From NCBI GenBank assembly GCA_027625915.1, contig JANTQA010000042.1, positions 1,500,001 through 1,564,000 on the forward strand: a stretch of DNA of 64,000 nt. The letters run 5' to 3'. The notes under the pieces were generated by a model. That model saw only the letters and a list, made by a program, of their open reading frames with translations. It had not been told where the DNA came from and searched no databases. Below are positions 21,137 through 33,377 of the stretch, piece by piece (position 1 is the stretch's first letter; each line of letters starts with the position of its first letter). The translations under genes were made by a program, and so were the position numbers. The stretch is from Anaeramoeba flamelloides (Eukaryota; Metamonada; Anaeramoebidae).

Positions 21137-22542
21137 TTTTCATCATAATGAATAAAAAAATAAAAAAGTGAAAAAATGTATTTGGTATAGTTTTCAAATT
21201 AAGAAATAATATTTTACTTCATTTTCAATCATTCAGATAAAAATGAAGGTTTTTTTATTTGAATCCAGTTTCAATACATGCTTTTTTTTATCTATGAACA
21301 ATAATGATTGATCAGATTCTTAAATACAAAAATATCAGGAAGTTTTCATATCATTAACATAAAAATCACAGAAAAAATAGATAGAACCATCTAATAACCT
21401 GAAATAGCAGAGTAAAAATTAATTTTTATTTTAATAAAATTCTTTATAAATTAGCCAAATAGATTTGAAAATAAGAGGGTATAGAAGTTTATTTATAACC
21501 CTTAATAAATTTAATTATATCTCAAAAAATTTTAATAGTAACTACAACACTATCTTAAAACTTTCGAGAGATCTAATCTCTTTATTATCAGGAGTTATCA
21601 AAAATACTTTACTACAAATTCAACACTTAAAAAGTTTGGGTTTTAAAAAAAAATCATTAAATAATAATAATTAAATATATGAAGAATTTTTTACAGCATT
21701 TAAGAAAGAAAAAAAAATTAATAATTTTCTTTTTTTTTAACAAGTTATTTAGGTTTTTATCAATATTAAATTTTTCATTTGTAATTTTTTAATAGAAAAT
21801 TTTAAAGGTGTTCAATTTATTTAGTTTCTAAACACTATGTATATAACAGACTATGAAATATCTATTGTGGTTATTGGTAAAATTGTGATAATTATTTAAT
21901 ATCTCCACATTATTTTCCAATTTCAACATTATTAGAATAAGATATTGAAATAGAAAAAAATATTAGAATACAAATGAAAAGAAAAAGGTTTTCATATTAA
22001 AATTCTTGAACCTTAATCTGTAGGTCAAGGATGAATTAAGTCAATGGCAGTGATTACTACATTAAGTATTTTAAAACCACTCTTTTATTATGAAATCTTA
22101 TAACAATAAATAATATACAAATTTTCTTTTTTCTTAACAGATACTATTTAAAAAGAATTAAATTGTATGTTATATTCACCTTTTGTTTAGTTGATATTTT
22201 TTTGATATTATTTTTTCAGTGAATTCAGACTCTGAAAAAAAAGGAATAAATCTAAAATAAAAAAATGTTATTCAAACCATAATTTTATTCCCTTCAAATT
22301 ATAAATATCAGTATAGAAGTGGTATATGAAGCCCGTTTCTGGGGATAATAAATCAAAACTTGATTGAAAGTCAAAAAAAAAACTATGAAATTTTTTTGAA
22401 TTTACATTAGTTTTGACTAAAAAAAATTGAGTATTTTGTTTTGTGAAATTCAAATTCATTTTTTCTTTAATTGTTAGTTTTCCCAACAGTTTTTTTGTGT
22501 TACTTCAAGAGCTATCTCATTATTTTTATTTAATTTATTGTA

Positions 22543-25500
22543 ATGACACAAAGTATTATCAAACAAGGGTGGATAACAAAACAGGGAGGCTCTTTCAAGT
22601 CTTGGAAAAAAAGGCTCTTTGTTTTGTATCCAACCAAAATCGCATATTTCACAAACAAAAAGAATTTTCAAAAGCGAAATGAAAAAGGACAAATCCCGAT
22701 CCAAGGGGCAAGAGCAGCTGAGTATACCTGGGAAAAAACAAAACGCTCTCACAAAGGCAAATTCTATTTCCAAATTTATCACGACACAGGACGGGTATAC
22801 ATTGTATCTTCAACATCTGAAATTGATCGAAAAGATTGGATCACAAAAATCAACACAACATCTGAAAAGTTCAGAAAGCAAAACAAACAAAAATACGGTG
22901 TTGGTGATATTCAATTCCTGGAAGAGATCGGAAGAGGTGCCTTTGGGTCTGTCTCAAAGGCACTTTATTCTTCAACAAAAGAGATCGTTGCAATTAAAAA
23001 AGTTCCTATTGACGAAAACGATGATGAAATTGAAGAGCTTGTAAAAGAAATTGCAATCATGAAAAATTTAATAAACCCAAACATCGTTCGGTATTATGAC
23101 ACTTACTTTATGGAAACTCATTTATGGGTAAATTGTCCTTGTTTTCTTCTTCTTTTTTGTTTTTTTTTTATTATTATTTCTTTTCAAAAAAAAAAAAAAA
23201 AAAAAAAAAAAAGTTCCAACATCCCACACCAAACAAATCAAACAAAAAATAAAACATTTTTCTTTCACCTCAACAAAAAACCAACTTCAAACAATTTCTT
23301 TTCTTCCAATTTCCTTTTTTTTTTTTTTTTTTATTTATTTTTTTTTTTCTTTTCTTTCAACTTTTTTTTTCTTATTTTTGTTTTTGAAATAAAAAACAAA
23401 TTTGAAAAAATTTTCAACCAATATTTGTTTCAAAATAAAAAAAACAAAATTTTCATTCATCTTTCCAAAAAAATATTTCTTCACCGTCAAAATTTATATT
23501 CTTTAAACAAACTTATACTTTGTAACTTTTCTTTTTAGAATTCGGAACTTTAATTATTGATTTGAATTTTAGAAAATCCATTTTTGAAAAGTTGAATGAA
23601 ATTTTTGTTCCTTTTATTTTGAAAAAATTTTCAACTAAATTTCCAAAATCAAGAATTTTACAAAGTATTTTTTGTTTTAAAACAAACCAAAATAAAATTT
23701 TTTGTAATTCTTTAATTATTTTCTTTTGCCGAAACAAAATTCAAATGTTAGGTATTTTTTTTAAGACCACAGAACTGTAATATTTAAACTCAAAAAATTG
23801 TTGTTCCAAAATTCCAAATAACACAAAAACAAACAAAAGTTCTTTACAAACAAAAGCTCTTGAAAATTATAATTAAAAAAATTAATCATACCATCTATTT
23901 CACATAATAGTTTAAGACTCTAATTAGTTTGTCATCAATTTAGATTTTAATGTCAATTAATTTTGTTATTTGTGGAATTAACAAAAGAGATCTTTTGTTG
24001 TTCTTGCAAGACAAAGAAAAAATGCTATTTGAAAAACAATTCCAAATAAAAAAATGAACCAACCACTTTCAAAAAGCAGTACTGAACATTTTAAAAAGTG
24101 TTATTTAAACTGTTTGATTTACTCTTTTGACTTGTTTGAGTAATACCTTTTAAAATCATTTATATTCGTTATTTTAAAACAGCTATAATAGAAAACAAAA
24201 ATAACAATTGAACGTTTTTTTAATTTGATAATTGTAAAGTTACTTCCCTAATAAAAAAATTTTTTATAACATCTATAAATCATTTTTAAAACAAAATTGC
24301 CTTTTATATGTTGATTTTTTCAATATTTTTTAAAAAAATATTCTTATAACGGGCTTATAACATGTTACAATTTTTATAACACTTTTTATAACAAACATTT
24401 ATGCTATAAAATTTTTTATTAGAAAATTTTATCACATTTAAAACGTTTATAACACCTTTACAACACGTTTATAACATGTTATAAAAAACTTTTTTGATTA
24501 GGGTTGATAATTAAAATCAATTTTGATAATTTCAATCAAGTTTTCTAAATTTCAAGATTAATTTATACTGATTTACAAGAAAATAATTTCATAATAACAT
24601 AAATTATCATTTTTCAATGATTAAATTACAAAATTTTATTTTAATTTCCAAAAATAGTATTTCCTCAAAATGGGTAGAAAAAACCAAAGTCTTGGCAAAT
24701 AAATTAAAAACAAAATGTTGACAAATAAATCAAAAACCAAAATTGTTTGATTAATCTGACTATCTCTGATTAAAGTTTTTGGATAAAATTTCAATTTATT
24801 AAATTGGAATTTAACAATGTACAAGTGAAAACATTCTGTCTCAGTTTTTTTCATTTTTTTTTTTTTTTTGATAAAAATCGATTTTTAGAAGAAAGTGGTT
24901 ATTTTATATCCCATACGAGGAGCCATAAAAAAACATCAATTAAAAACGGGTATTTTAAAAGATTCTCCATAGATTTAATTAGAGAATAGCTTTGTGTGTG
25001 AATAAAATAAATTTCAAAAAAATAATGAAACTGAAATTTAAAGAAAAAATAAAAATAAAAATAAAAAATAATTATGGAATTTCATTTTTATTGGAAATGT
25101 TTGGTAAAGAAAAACAGCAAAAAAATAAAAAAATAAAAAACTACTAAATTGTTGATGTATTGATGCATTCTTTCTGAATATCAGCAACCACAATTATCAC
25201 TTTCAGAATTTCACAAAATATACAAATTTTATAAAACAATAAAAAAAAAGATAAAAATCTTAAAGTTACATCCAAAAATATATACCCCTTTAAGGACAGA
25301 GATTGATCATCGATTATTTTCAAAATTTTGACTTGTTTGAATTCTACTCTGAGAGTTCATAGAAATTTTGAAAATCATTTATGATCAATCTCTGTTCACA
25401 TATGAATATATTATACAAAAAATAAAATTATATATCTTACTATCTCATTGAGTTAATAAAATGGAATTTGTATTTTTGAGTGGGATATAACAAAAAAAGT

Positions 25501-28500
25501 GTACAACATAATTTTATATTTTTCTAAAAGTTCAATTATATATATATATATATATACATGTATAGATAGATAGATAGAGATAGAGATAGAGATAGATATA
25601 GATATTATCGATAAAATTAACCAATATAAACAACTTTTGATTTTTCATTAATCAACAAATTAAAAAGTTTTTGAACAAAATAATAAAATATTTTGGAGAA
25701 AATTCATTAAATCATCAATTTGAGTTTTCAAATAAAAATTTTGGAACTTTTTTGATCATTTTTTTTTTTTAAATTTCTATTTTAGAATCACAATGTCATA
25801 AATTTTGATTGAAAAAAATAAAAAAAAATGAAATAAATATTATAAATGAATAAAATACTTTATTATCGAGAATTTCTTAATGAGAACAATCAAAAAAAGT
25901 AAAATATATATAAAAAAAATGAACAAACAAACATATTTTCAATTTTTATAAAAACAATTAAAAAAAAAATAACAAAAAAGCCATTAAGTTGTCTTGTAAT
26001 TTTCATCATTTAATTTTTTTTATGTTTAAAAATAAATAGAGCAAGAGAAAGAGAAAATAAAAATAAAAAACATCTGTAATTGAAAAAAAAAAAACCTTTA
26101 CTTAATCAGTGAATTGGCTAAAAAACACTCAATTTTATAATTTATTCATTTTTTTATTATATCAATCTCAATAAATATTCTAATCATAGTTTCTTTTTTA
26201 AAAAAATCACCACAAATACAATCAATTTAATAATTGTTCTGAATTATATCAAATTTAGAATTATTAATTATATTTTCACAAAAATACAATAAAACAAATA
26301 CAAACAAAATGGTGAGGAAATTTTCTTAAAAAAAAAAAAAAAAAGTCAGAATACTTCTCTATTCGAATTTATTAAAGAAAGATGCTATCATTCATCATTA
26401 AACAAAATTTTTGAAATTTCTAACATTTTCTTTTCATTAATATTTTCAAAAATCATATAAAAACAAAATAAACGTTATTTTTTTTATGGAAATAACTAAA
26501 AAAGAAAAAGAATTATCAACCTTCATTTTAAAAAGGAATACCATTTGAAAAAAATTATTTTAATAAGTTCTGAAAATATTTTAATCAAAGTTTATTGATA
26601 ATTTTATCGATTCTTTTGTAAATATTTTGTCAAAAATTTTCCAAGATTTCTCTACTTCAAAATAATATTTGACCATTTCATACAAATAATCTTTAAATAT
26701 TTTGACCATTTCAAAAAAATATCATTCCAAACGTATTTGAAAAATCAAAATCAAAATCAAAATAAACAAAATTTAAAATGGATGACAATTTCTCTCAAAT
26801 ATTTGACTCTAAAAAAAAATAAATAATTTAAATCTTTATTTTTGAAAAATAAATTTTTAAATCTTTTACAAAATATATATTTTATCAAAAAAGCCAAACT
26901 TCAATTTTTATTTCAAATTAATAACAATTCTCAATTTTTAAACTAATTTCATTGATGAATATAAACACTAATTTAAAAAAGAGTTTTAGAATTAAAATTC
27001 TGGCAAATTCAGATTTTTATTAAGTTAAATAAATAAGATAAGTGATTTTATTAAATTATTTCTTTCTTATAACTTGGAAAAAAAAAAAAACATTGACTAA
27101 ATAATCAAATGATAATCAAATACAAAATGAAAAATGACAAACTAACATAATTTATCTTTCTCTCTCTCTCTCTCTATATATATATATAAATGCACTTATA
27201 CATACATGCATATATTAACAAAAACAAACAAAAAAAAACACACACAATATAATAGATTGTCATGGAGTACTGTGGCGGAGGCTCATTGGATGATATTATC
27301 AAATTAACGAAAACAACTTTAAATGAGGATCAAATTATTTCAGTTGTGAAATCTGCACTTGAAGGTTTGGCATATTTAAACAAAAAAAATAAAATGCATC
27401 GAGATATCAAAGCAGGAAACATCTTGATGAGTGACGAATGTGTTGCAAAGCTGACAGACTTTGGTGTATCAGCACAAGTGACTGAATCGAAGAAAAGGAA
27501 CACTGTTATTGGGACCCCATATTGGATGCCGCCTGAAATGATCCAAGAAGTGGGGTATGGATTAAATGGTGATATTTGGTCTCTCGGGATCACGATTTTG
27601 GAAATGGCAGAAGGAGAGCCACCACTAACAAACATTCACCCAATGAGAGCGATTTTTTTAATACCAAACCGACCAGCACCAACTTTCAAAGAACCAAAAA
27701 AATGGTCAAAGGGTTTGAATGATTTATTAAAGCAATGCTTACAAAAGGACCCAGATTTAAGGCCAACCGCAGACAAATTATTACTTCATCCAATTTTTAA
27801 AAGATGTAAAAGCACCAAACAAACATTCTCAGAATTAATTGAAAAATCCAAAATCTTGAGAGAAAAAAAAAAAAAAAAAAACAAAAAAAAAAAAAATTCA
27901 AGTAGTTCAGGGTCAGGCACAACTTCTACTTCTGGTTCAGGGTCAGGGTCAGGGTCAGAAACAAGTTCAGGCACAGGTTCAGGCACAGGCACCACTTCAA
28001 GTTCAGGCACTGGTTCAGGCACTACTTCAAGCTCTGAAAATGAAGATAATGTTGGCTATGGAACAACAGTAATTAAAAAAGTATCCAAATCGCGCACCAG
28101 TTCTGGGTCTGGTTCGGGCACTGGTTCAGGAACCACCTCTAGCTCTGGTGATAATGGTTATGGCTATGGAACAACAGTAATAAAAAAAAAGACTCTTCAA
28201 CTGAATCAAGTTCTTCAAGTTCTGATTCAGATGATGAAATAGATGGATTTTCAACAACTGTTATAAAACCAAAAAAAGTTAAAAAAAAAAAAAAAAAGAA
28301 GATGAGCAACCAGATTTTATGAAACATGTTCAAAAGAACAAAGTGCCAAACGAAAAAAGGATCTATTAAGTGCAGAACAATTAGAAGAACAAGCAACAAA
28401 AGAAATTTTGCAAAATGTAATTAAATTAATTTTTATTTTCTTTTATTTTCCCTTTAATTGGGTTAAAATCTTTTTATAAAAGTGTGAATAAAAAGGTTTT

Positions 28501-29620
28501 AAATATATTCCTGAAAATAGATCTATTAAAAATTTATTCAACTGATTTATAGATGCCTTTGACTACTTTTTCAGTACAGTTTTTGAAAATGAATCTAACA
28601 TATAGTCATTTTAACAAATTATGATCAAAAATTTTTTTTAATAATTCGGGAAATAAACTTTGTTTCTGTCAAATGACAACAAAAATTATTTCAAATATCA
28701 ATTATAATTTATATATTGAAGTTTATCAACTAAACTCCAATCCAAAATTTTTTAACACACCAAAAATCGAATTTTTGAAAAAAAATCTTATTTAATCAAT
28801 TCTAGAAGAAATACCAAATTAGAACCATTTATTAATTGAAAATAATAATACTTGTTTCTAAATTATAATACTCACAAAACAAAAAATAAATAATTATCAA
28901 TACTAATAAATTATCAGTGTGTCAAAAATTTTGGAAATGAGCAAAACAAAAAAATACATTAGTAAATTCGTTTAAATACATTTAGAAATATTGATCGATC
29001 CAAGTTTAGATACCATCAACTAATTTTATTTGGAGTTCTTCTATTTTGAACAACTAAACCTTAACAAAATATCAATCTTTGAAAAAAATTTTTCGATCAA
29101 ACGAAACAAGTTACGTAATTCAAAAAATGAGATGAAAACAAAAAACTAAAAGATGAAAAAATGATTTTCATATTGTACAAAAATCAAAATTATTTCCAAT
29201 GTGAATGAAATTGTATTATTGTGATTGTTTGGACTATTTTAACTGTGTGGAAAATTTTGAATTTTAGTTTATTTTCTAAATACTTTTGAATATTTTTTTT
29301 ATAAGCAGATTTGAAAATGACATCCAATTCCATATTTTTTATTTTTTTTTTTAAAAAAAATTTTTTGCAAAAATTCTAATTATTTTTTTTCTGTATATTT
29401 ATTTATATAACTTAATATTTTATAGTATAATGAATTGGGGGAAATGGAATTGAAATCTTTGCTTTTAATGATTAAAAAACAAATGAATAAAGAAATTAAT
29501 TTAATCAATGAAAGATTTAATCAAAAAATGGATCCAATCAGGATATTAATAAAACAAAAAAAAGAAAAAGAAAAAAAATTAACAACTTCACAATGGTCAC
29601 CTTTATATTCCAAAAAATAA
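22543..29620 (+). CDS. Hippo/MST-class Ste20 kinase with N-terminal PH domain and C-terminal SARAH domain
   Basis: Predicted Ser/Thr kinase of about 647 residues. Exons are 22543-23127, 27256-28416 and 29426-29620, all joined in phase 0; the first junction gives HLW|IVMEYC. Domains: PH (about residues 5-108; KQGWITKQGGSFKSWKKRL, invariant Trp in KDWITKI); kinase (about 123-385) with glycine loop GRGAFG, VAIK Lys152, HRDIKAGNIL Asp245, DFG Asp263, and an activation loop KRNTVIGTPYWMPPE almost identical to MST1/2. The MST-like stretch GDIWSLGITILEMAEGEPP plus NIHPMRAIFLIPNRPAPTF fixes the family. A Ser/Thr/Gly linker follows, then SARAH (exon 3: ELKSLLLMIKKQMNKEINLI, then NQKMDPIRILIKQKK). By family knowledge SARAH mediates dimerisation and PH may bind phosphoinositides. 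The linker changes frame by -1 at three A runs (28182-28190, 28281-28297 and 28353-28358), so single-base assembly losses are likely. Confidence 0.92.
23405..23645. repeat. Foldback repeat, family R1, copy 3 (inside kinase intron 1)
   Basis: The left arm acaaaattttcattcatctt (23443) pairs with aaagttgaatgaaatttttg (23588). Pairing extends outward through tttcaaaataaaa on the left and ttttattttgaaa on the right. Of the three recognised copies this has the longest arms. Confidence 0.6.
24246..24503. mobile_element. 258 bp MITE with CCCTAAT inverted ends
   Basis: The left end ccctaataaaaaaatttttt and the right end, aaaacttttttgattaggg, are inverted copies that continue inward as ataaca/tgttat. 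The interior is a loose array of ttataac and its complement (for example ttataacatgttacaa). No protein is encoded. It lies within kinase intron 1. A target duplication is not obvious. Confidence 0.65.
25296..25399. repeat. Small perfect-stem hairpin in kinase intron 1
   Basis: The left arm acagagattgatcat..attttcaaaatttt (25299 onward) is the complement of aattttgaaaatcatttatg followed by atcaatctctgttc (to about 25398). The loop is about 25 bp. It may be a tiny MITE or a structured intron element. No other copy was recognised in the window. Confidence 0.6.
25536..25606. repeat. Compound microsatellite (TA)n-(GATA)n-(GATAGA)n
   Basis: Perfect TA repeats run into tacatg, then gatagatagataga, gagatagagataga and gatatagatatt. 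It is intronic and probably neutral. Confidence 0.9.
27158..27187. repeat. (TC)n-(TA)n microsatellite near a 3' splice site
   Basis: About eight TC units followed directly by TA units, roughly 70 to 100 bp upstream of the kinase intron 1 acceptor at 27255. VPS52 has a similar arrangement near 55144, so it may serve as a pyrimidine tract. Confidence 0.85.
28417..29425 (+). other. Intron 2 of the PH-Hippo kinase, 1009 bp
   Basis: The donor gtaattaaat follows GAAATTTTGCAAAAT (EILQN). The acceptor ends atattttatag before TATAATGAATTG (YNEL). Phase 0 on both sides, and the downstream residues open the SARAH helix. More than half of the intron is a reverse-oriented TAAAC-ended element (28731-29272). 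Confidence 0.8.
28731..29272 (-). mobile_element. Non-autonomous DNA-transposon-like element with TAAAC-type inverted ends, copy C
   Basis: Reverse-complement copy of the element at 20597-21136. It opens taaactccaatccaaaattt and closes gtgtggaaaattttgaattt followed by tagttta. It shares gaagaaataccaaattagaa and gatcgatccaagtttagata with the others in complement. It lies wholly within kinase intron 2. Confidence 0.65.
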
Positions 29621-31859
29621 ATTTATTTTTTTATTTGATTAAATATTTGATAAAAAAATAAAAAAACAATTTTTTAAAAAACAAAAAGGAATATAAAAAG
29701 AAATAAATAAGATCAAATAATTTATTTGTTAATTCTTCATCATCTAATTTTTTTTTTTTTTTTTTTATTTTTTTTTTCATTGAATTTTTTTTTTTTTGTT
29801 TAATTTCAATTTATTTTTTCAAATAATAGAGGATTTGTCGATATCTTTTTCAATTCACGATAAAGTTTCAAATATTGCAATTATTTTTAGAAAATCTTGA
29901 TAAAGTTTAAAAAATAATAATATTAACCTAAATCGCGATAATAGATACATATAGTGATAATATCACTAATCGTGATACTCTATAAGATTATGGTAATTCT
30001 ATAAAATCTCAATAATTGTCAAAATATCGCGATAAAAATTACTCATGATATAACAGTTGATGAATTATGGGCTAATTCAACGATATTTTAACAAAGGAAA
30101 ATTTTAGTTAGATCAAAAAAACAGATTCTGTGAAAAAAAATAAATTTTTGAAAATATCGCAAAATAGATACTTGATTAAATCAAGGATCAGATCAAAAGT
30201 TTTGTTGTATTTTCTTTTAATTTGAGTAAAAAGCCTATCAATCCTTTTAGATCAACAACAATAAGAACTAAAGAGAAATTAATATTTTTTCAATTAATCG
30301 TGGTGTTGTAAATTGTGTTGAATAATTAACTTCTAAAACAACCAACCCTTTAGGAATTTGTTAAAAAATGCAATATTTGGTAAAAAATATTTTCAATAAT
30401 CTATGGAAAGCTTAAAGAAGATGGATAATATTTTCAAAATTTTTCTCTATAACATATCCACATTATTATTAATTATGGTAATTATTTGGTATGCATTTTT
30501 TATTCTTTTTCTTTTGTTCATCTTCTTCTAATATCTTTGCATTTTATAGATATTACAACTATATTTTAAAAAGTTTTTGTTTAATAGATCACCAGAAAGA
30601 GAACAAATTCCCCTTTCTTTTTTTTTATTTGCATAAGTTGTAAATGCAATAATCTACTTTGAAAATCACATATCTACTTATATTTCCAGTGAATTTTTTG
30701 AAATGAATAATTATTTGTTTGGTGATAAAATTAATGGGTAAAATTTACAGATTTTGTGAAAAAAAAAAATGAAAATAAAATATAATTTTTAATTAAAAAA
30801 AATAATTTAATTGTTTTTTTCTATTTTATCATAATTGTATTTTATTTTTCATTTTTTTCTTTTTAATCGTTTTATATTTTTTTTCTAATCAATGAGGACT
30901 AATCACGATTTTAGAAATCTATCACAAATTTATTGTTATCATTGCGAAAAGATATTTTCCAATCAAATTATCTAATTTCTATTGTTTGATAATGATTATT
31001 TGAAAAATTAAAAGTTTTGTAATCTTCAAATATAAACTCTTTTTTCAAACAAAAAGTAGACATCTCAAATTATCAATACTATTTGAATTTGATGTTAATA
31101 AAATAATTACTTATTACTGATTTTTCATTTTAATTATTCATTTTTTCTTTTTTTTTTGTTTTTTTCTTTTTGGATATGGAACGGTTGGAAAATTGAAAAA
31201 CAAGATAAAAAGAAAACAATTAGGAAATAGTCTAACAGTATAAAAATGTAAACAGTTTAAATTTGGTTTTGAATGAAATAGATATAGGAATTTAGAAAGA
31301 TCATTATTGGGTTGATGTCTGAAACATAGAAATGAGAAAATAAAGAAAAAAAATAATTTGAGTAAAATAATCAGATGAATTGTAGTTTTATCTTAAAAAT
31401 GAGACTTTAGAGAACAAAAATTTGACGTGTAAAGAGTTATCAATAACATGTAGGGAATATTTTCCCAATACATCTTGTTCAGTGGTCTTTAATGTTTTCA
31501 TAATTTTTTTTCTTTACAATTTACAAAGCGAGATTTCTCATTTCAAAAAAAAGGAATATCTATTTTTAAAATATTTAATTTTAATTTTTTTTATTTTTTT
31601 TTTTTAATGGGTTTTAAATCTTTAGTTGAGAGTGTTTTTTTATGTTTTAAAGATTTTTTTTATTAAATTTTAAAATAATACCACTATTAATTTGATTCAT
31701 TTATAAATAATCCTTGAAAATTTCTATAACATTTTATTTGAAAAAGAGTTTATATTTATTATTTATGTCTATTCATTGAAATATTTATTATTATTTACTA
31801 TTGTTTAGAACTTTATTTTCAAAAAAATTTGATAAACTTTCTTTTTGTTAAAGTTTGCA

Positions 31860-31929
31860 AAAAAAAAAATCAACTTTAATTGTTTTTACAATTGATACAC
31901 CTAGTATAAATAAAGAAATATGTAGAACA

Positions 31930-31960
<31 letters not shown>

Positions 31961-32110
31961 AATAGTTGAAATGTGTTAGGAGTAAATCTAATCAATCAAT
32001 TTATTTTCTTAAAAATTGAAACCCTCAAAATTCTTCGGAGTCACGTGGAGAAAAACAAAAATGTTCATTTGGATGTTCAATTAAAGATTAAAGAAATAAC
32101 AATAGAAACA
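31860..32110. repeat. Dispersed repeat, family R5, copy 1
   Basis: It aligns with 54195-54440. Shared landmarks: gagtaaatctaatcaatcaa, tttattttct.aaaaattga, ttcttcggagt or ccttcggagt, ttcatttggat and aatagaaac. A (TA)n tract interrupts this copy. No open frame. Confidence 0.65.
31930..31955. repeat. (TA)n microsatellite
   Basis: About 13 TA units inside the R5 repeat copy, absent from the copy near 54220. Confidence 0.9.
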
Positions 32111-33377
32111 AATATTTATTAATCAAAATTATTTCAACAGTTTGAATAATTTTAAATTATCATGTTTTTAGCCAGTGGTCGATGATCTTGTTTTTTTTAA
32201 AAAAAATTATACTGAAAAATAAGAAATACTTTATTTGGTATTGTGAAAGTTATATCTTTCTCAAAATATAGAAAGAATAAAATTATCGTAAATATTATAC
32301 AAGACACTCTATAAAAAGGTTATGATTAGTAAAAATACTCAGAAACTCATTAATACGATTAATCAGAATTATGAATTTTATTGTTCGTATTGAGAATTAT
32401 TCATCATATGTCCTGAATAAAATTAAGCACTATTTTTTTCTGATTAATATTTTTTCTAAATTAAGTTTATAACTTAATTCAATTAACCACAAGGATAAAA
32501 TTTTTTTAGAATTAAAAAAATACTCTCAACTTTTGAATATCCAAAATATTTTTTGAAATTAGTATGCAATTTTTTATTTTTTTTTGAAAAATTGGGATTG
32601 AGAAAATTTTGAAATCAAAGAATAAGTTAATAGATTAAATTAGAATGGTTTTCCAGAGAGTTTATCTTTTTAGTTTAATTTTTTTTAATTTTGCCATTTA
32701 AAACTAAAAAAAACGTTTGAAGACCAAATTAGTCCCTTTTGTAAAAATAAAATTCCCATAATTTAGAATTTGTTTTAGTAAATGAGCTAAAACAAGATAA
32801 TGTATCTAAAAATATACATAATTTCAAGTGTGAATTCAATGATTTTGGCAAAAGATGTTTTCAAGAAAAAGTTAAATTGAAACTTTATTTATTTTTATTT
32901 TTTAATTTTGTTTTTTTAATTGTATTAATGGAAAATATTTGATCGTTTTTCCATTTTTCGTGTTTTTTGGGTACTAGGGTAATATCTCTGAGAGTTAGAA
33001 AAAATAATATAATATAGAAAAAAATTTAATTATAATTTAAAAAAAAAACACTTAAAATAGTAAAATATTATATAAATTTGGGTACCTAGTGTATAAATCT
33101 CTGGATTTTGTGTCTTTTTTATTTATTTTTTTTTTATTTTTTAATTTAAAATAGTTGAATTAAATCTCTACTTTTACACATTCTTGTTATTTTTTTAAAA
33201 AAACAAATAAATTGCCTTGTAAAACATAACGAAAATTGCACATATATTATTATATCAAAACTATTTTAAAAAATTTCAGAATCAAAGTTTTAAATAATAT
33301 TTTGAGTATTTTTTCAATTAAAATGTATTAGAATTAGTTTAAAAAAAGTTATTTAATACTATTCAAAATGAAATATA

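Larger units (their letters stand above)
17986..22542. other. Intergenic DNA between divergent RPA2 and the PH-Hippo kinase; repeat-rich
   Basis: About 4.6 kb. It contains four kinds of repeat relic, listed separately: an R1 foldback near 18300, a Tc1/mariner-type relic at 18893-19375, an R3 modular repeat near 19960-20540 and the TAAAC-ended element at 20597-21136. The promoters of both flanking genes must lie here, but no regulatory motif was recognised. The 69-codon open stretch at 21465 resembles nothing known. Confidence 0.5.
23128..27255 (+). other. Intron 1 of the PH-Hippo kinase, 4128 bp
   Basis: It follows the Trp codon TGG with donor gtaaattg and ends at aatataatag before ATT GTC ATG GAG. 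Joining gives LWIVMEYC, the subdomain V motif of MST kinases, without loss of phase. It carries an R1 foldback, a 258 bp MITE, a small hairpin and several microsatellites, and no recognisable exon. Confidence 0.85.

Noticed and set aside
21465-21674. 69-codon open frame downstream of TAAAC element copy B as an exon of the PH-kinase
   Set aside because: The kinase has a good ATG at 22543 opening directly into the PH domain, and the stretch resembles nothing known.
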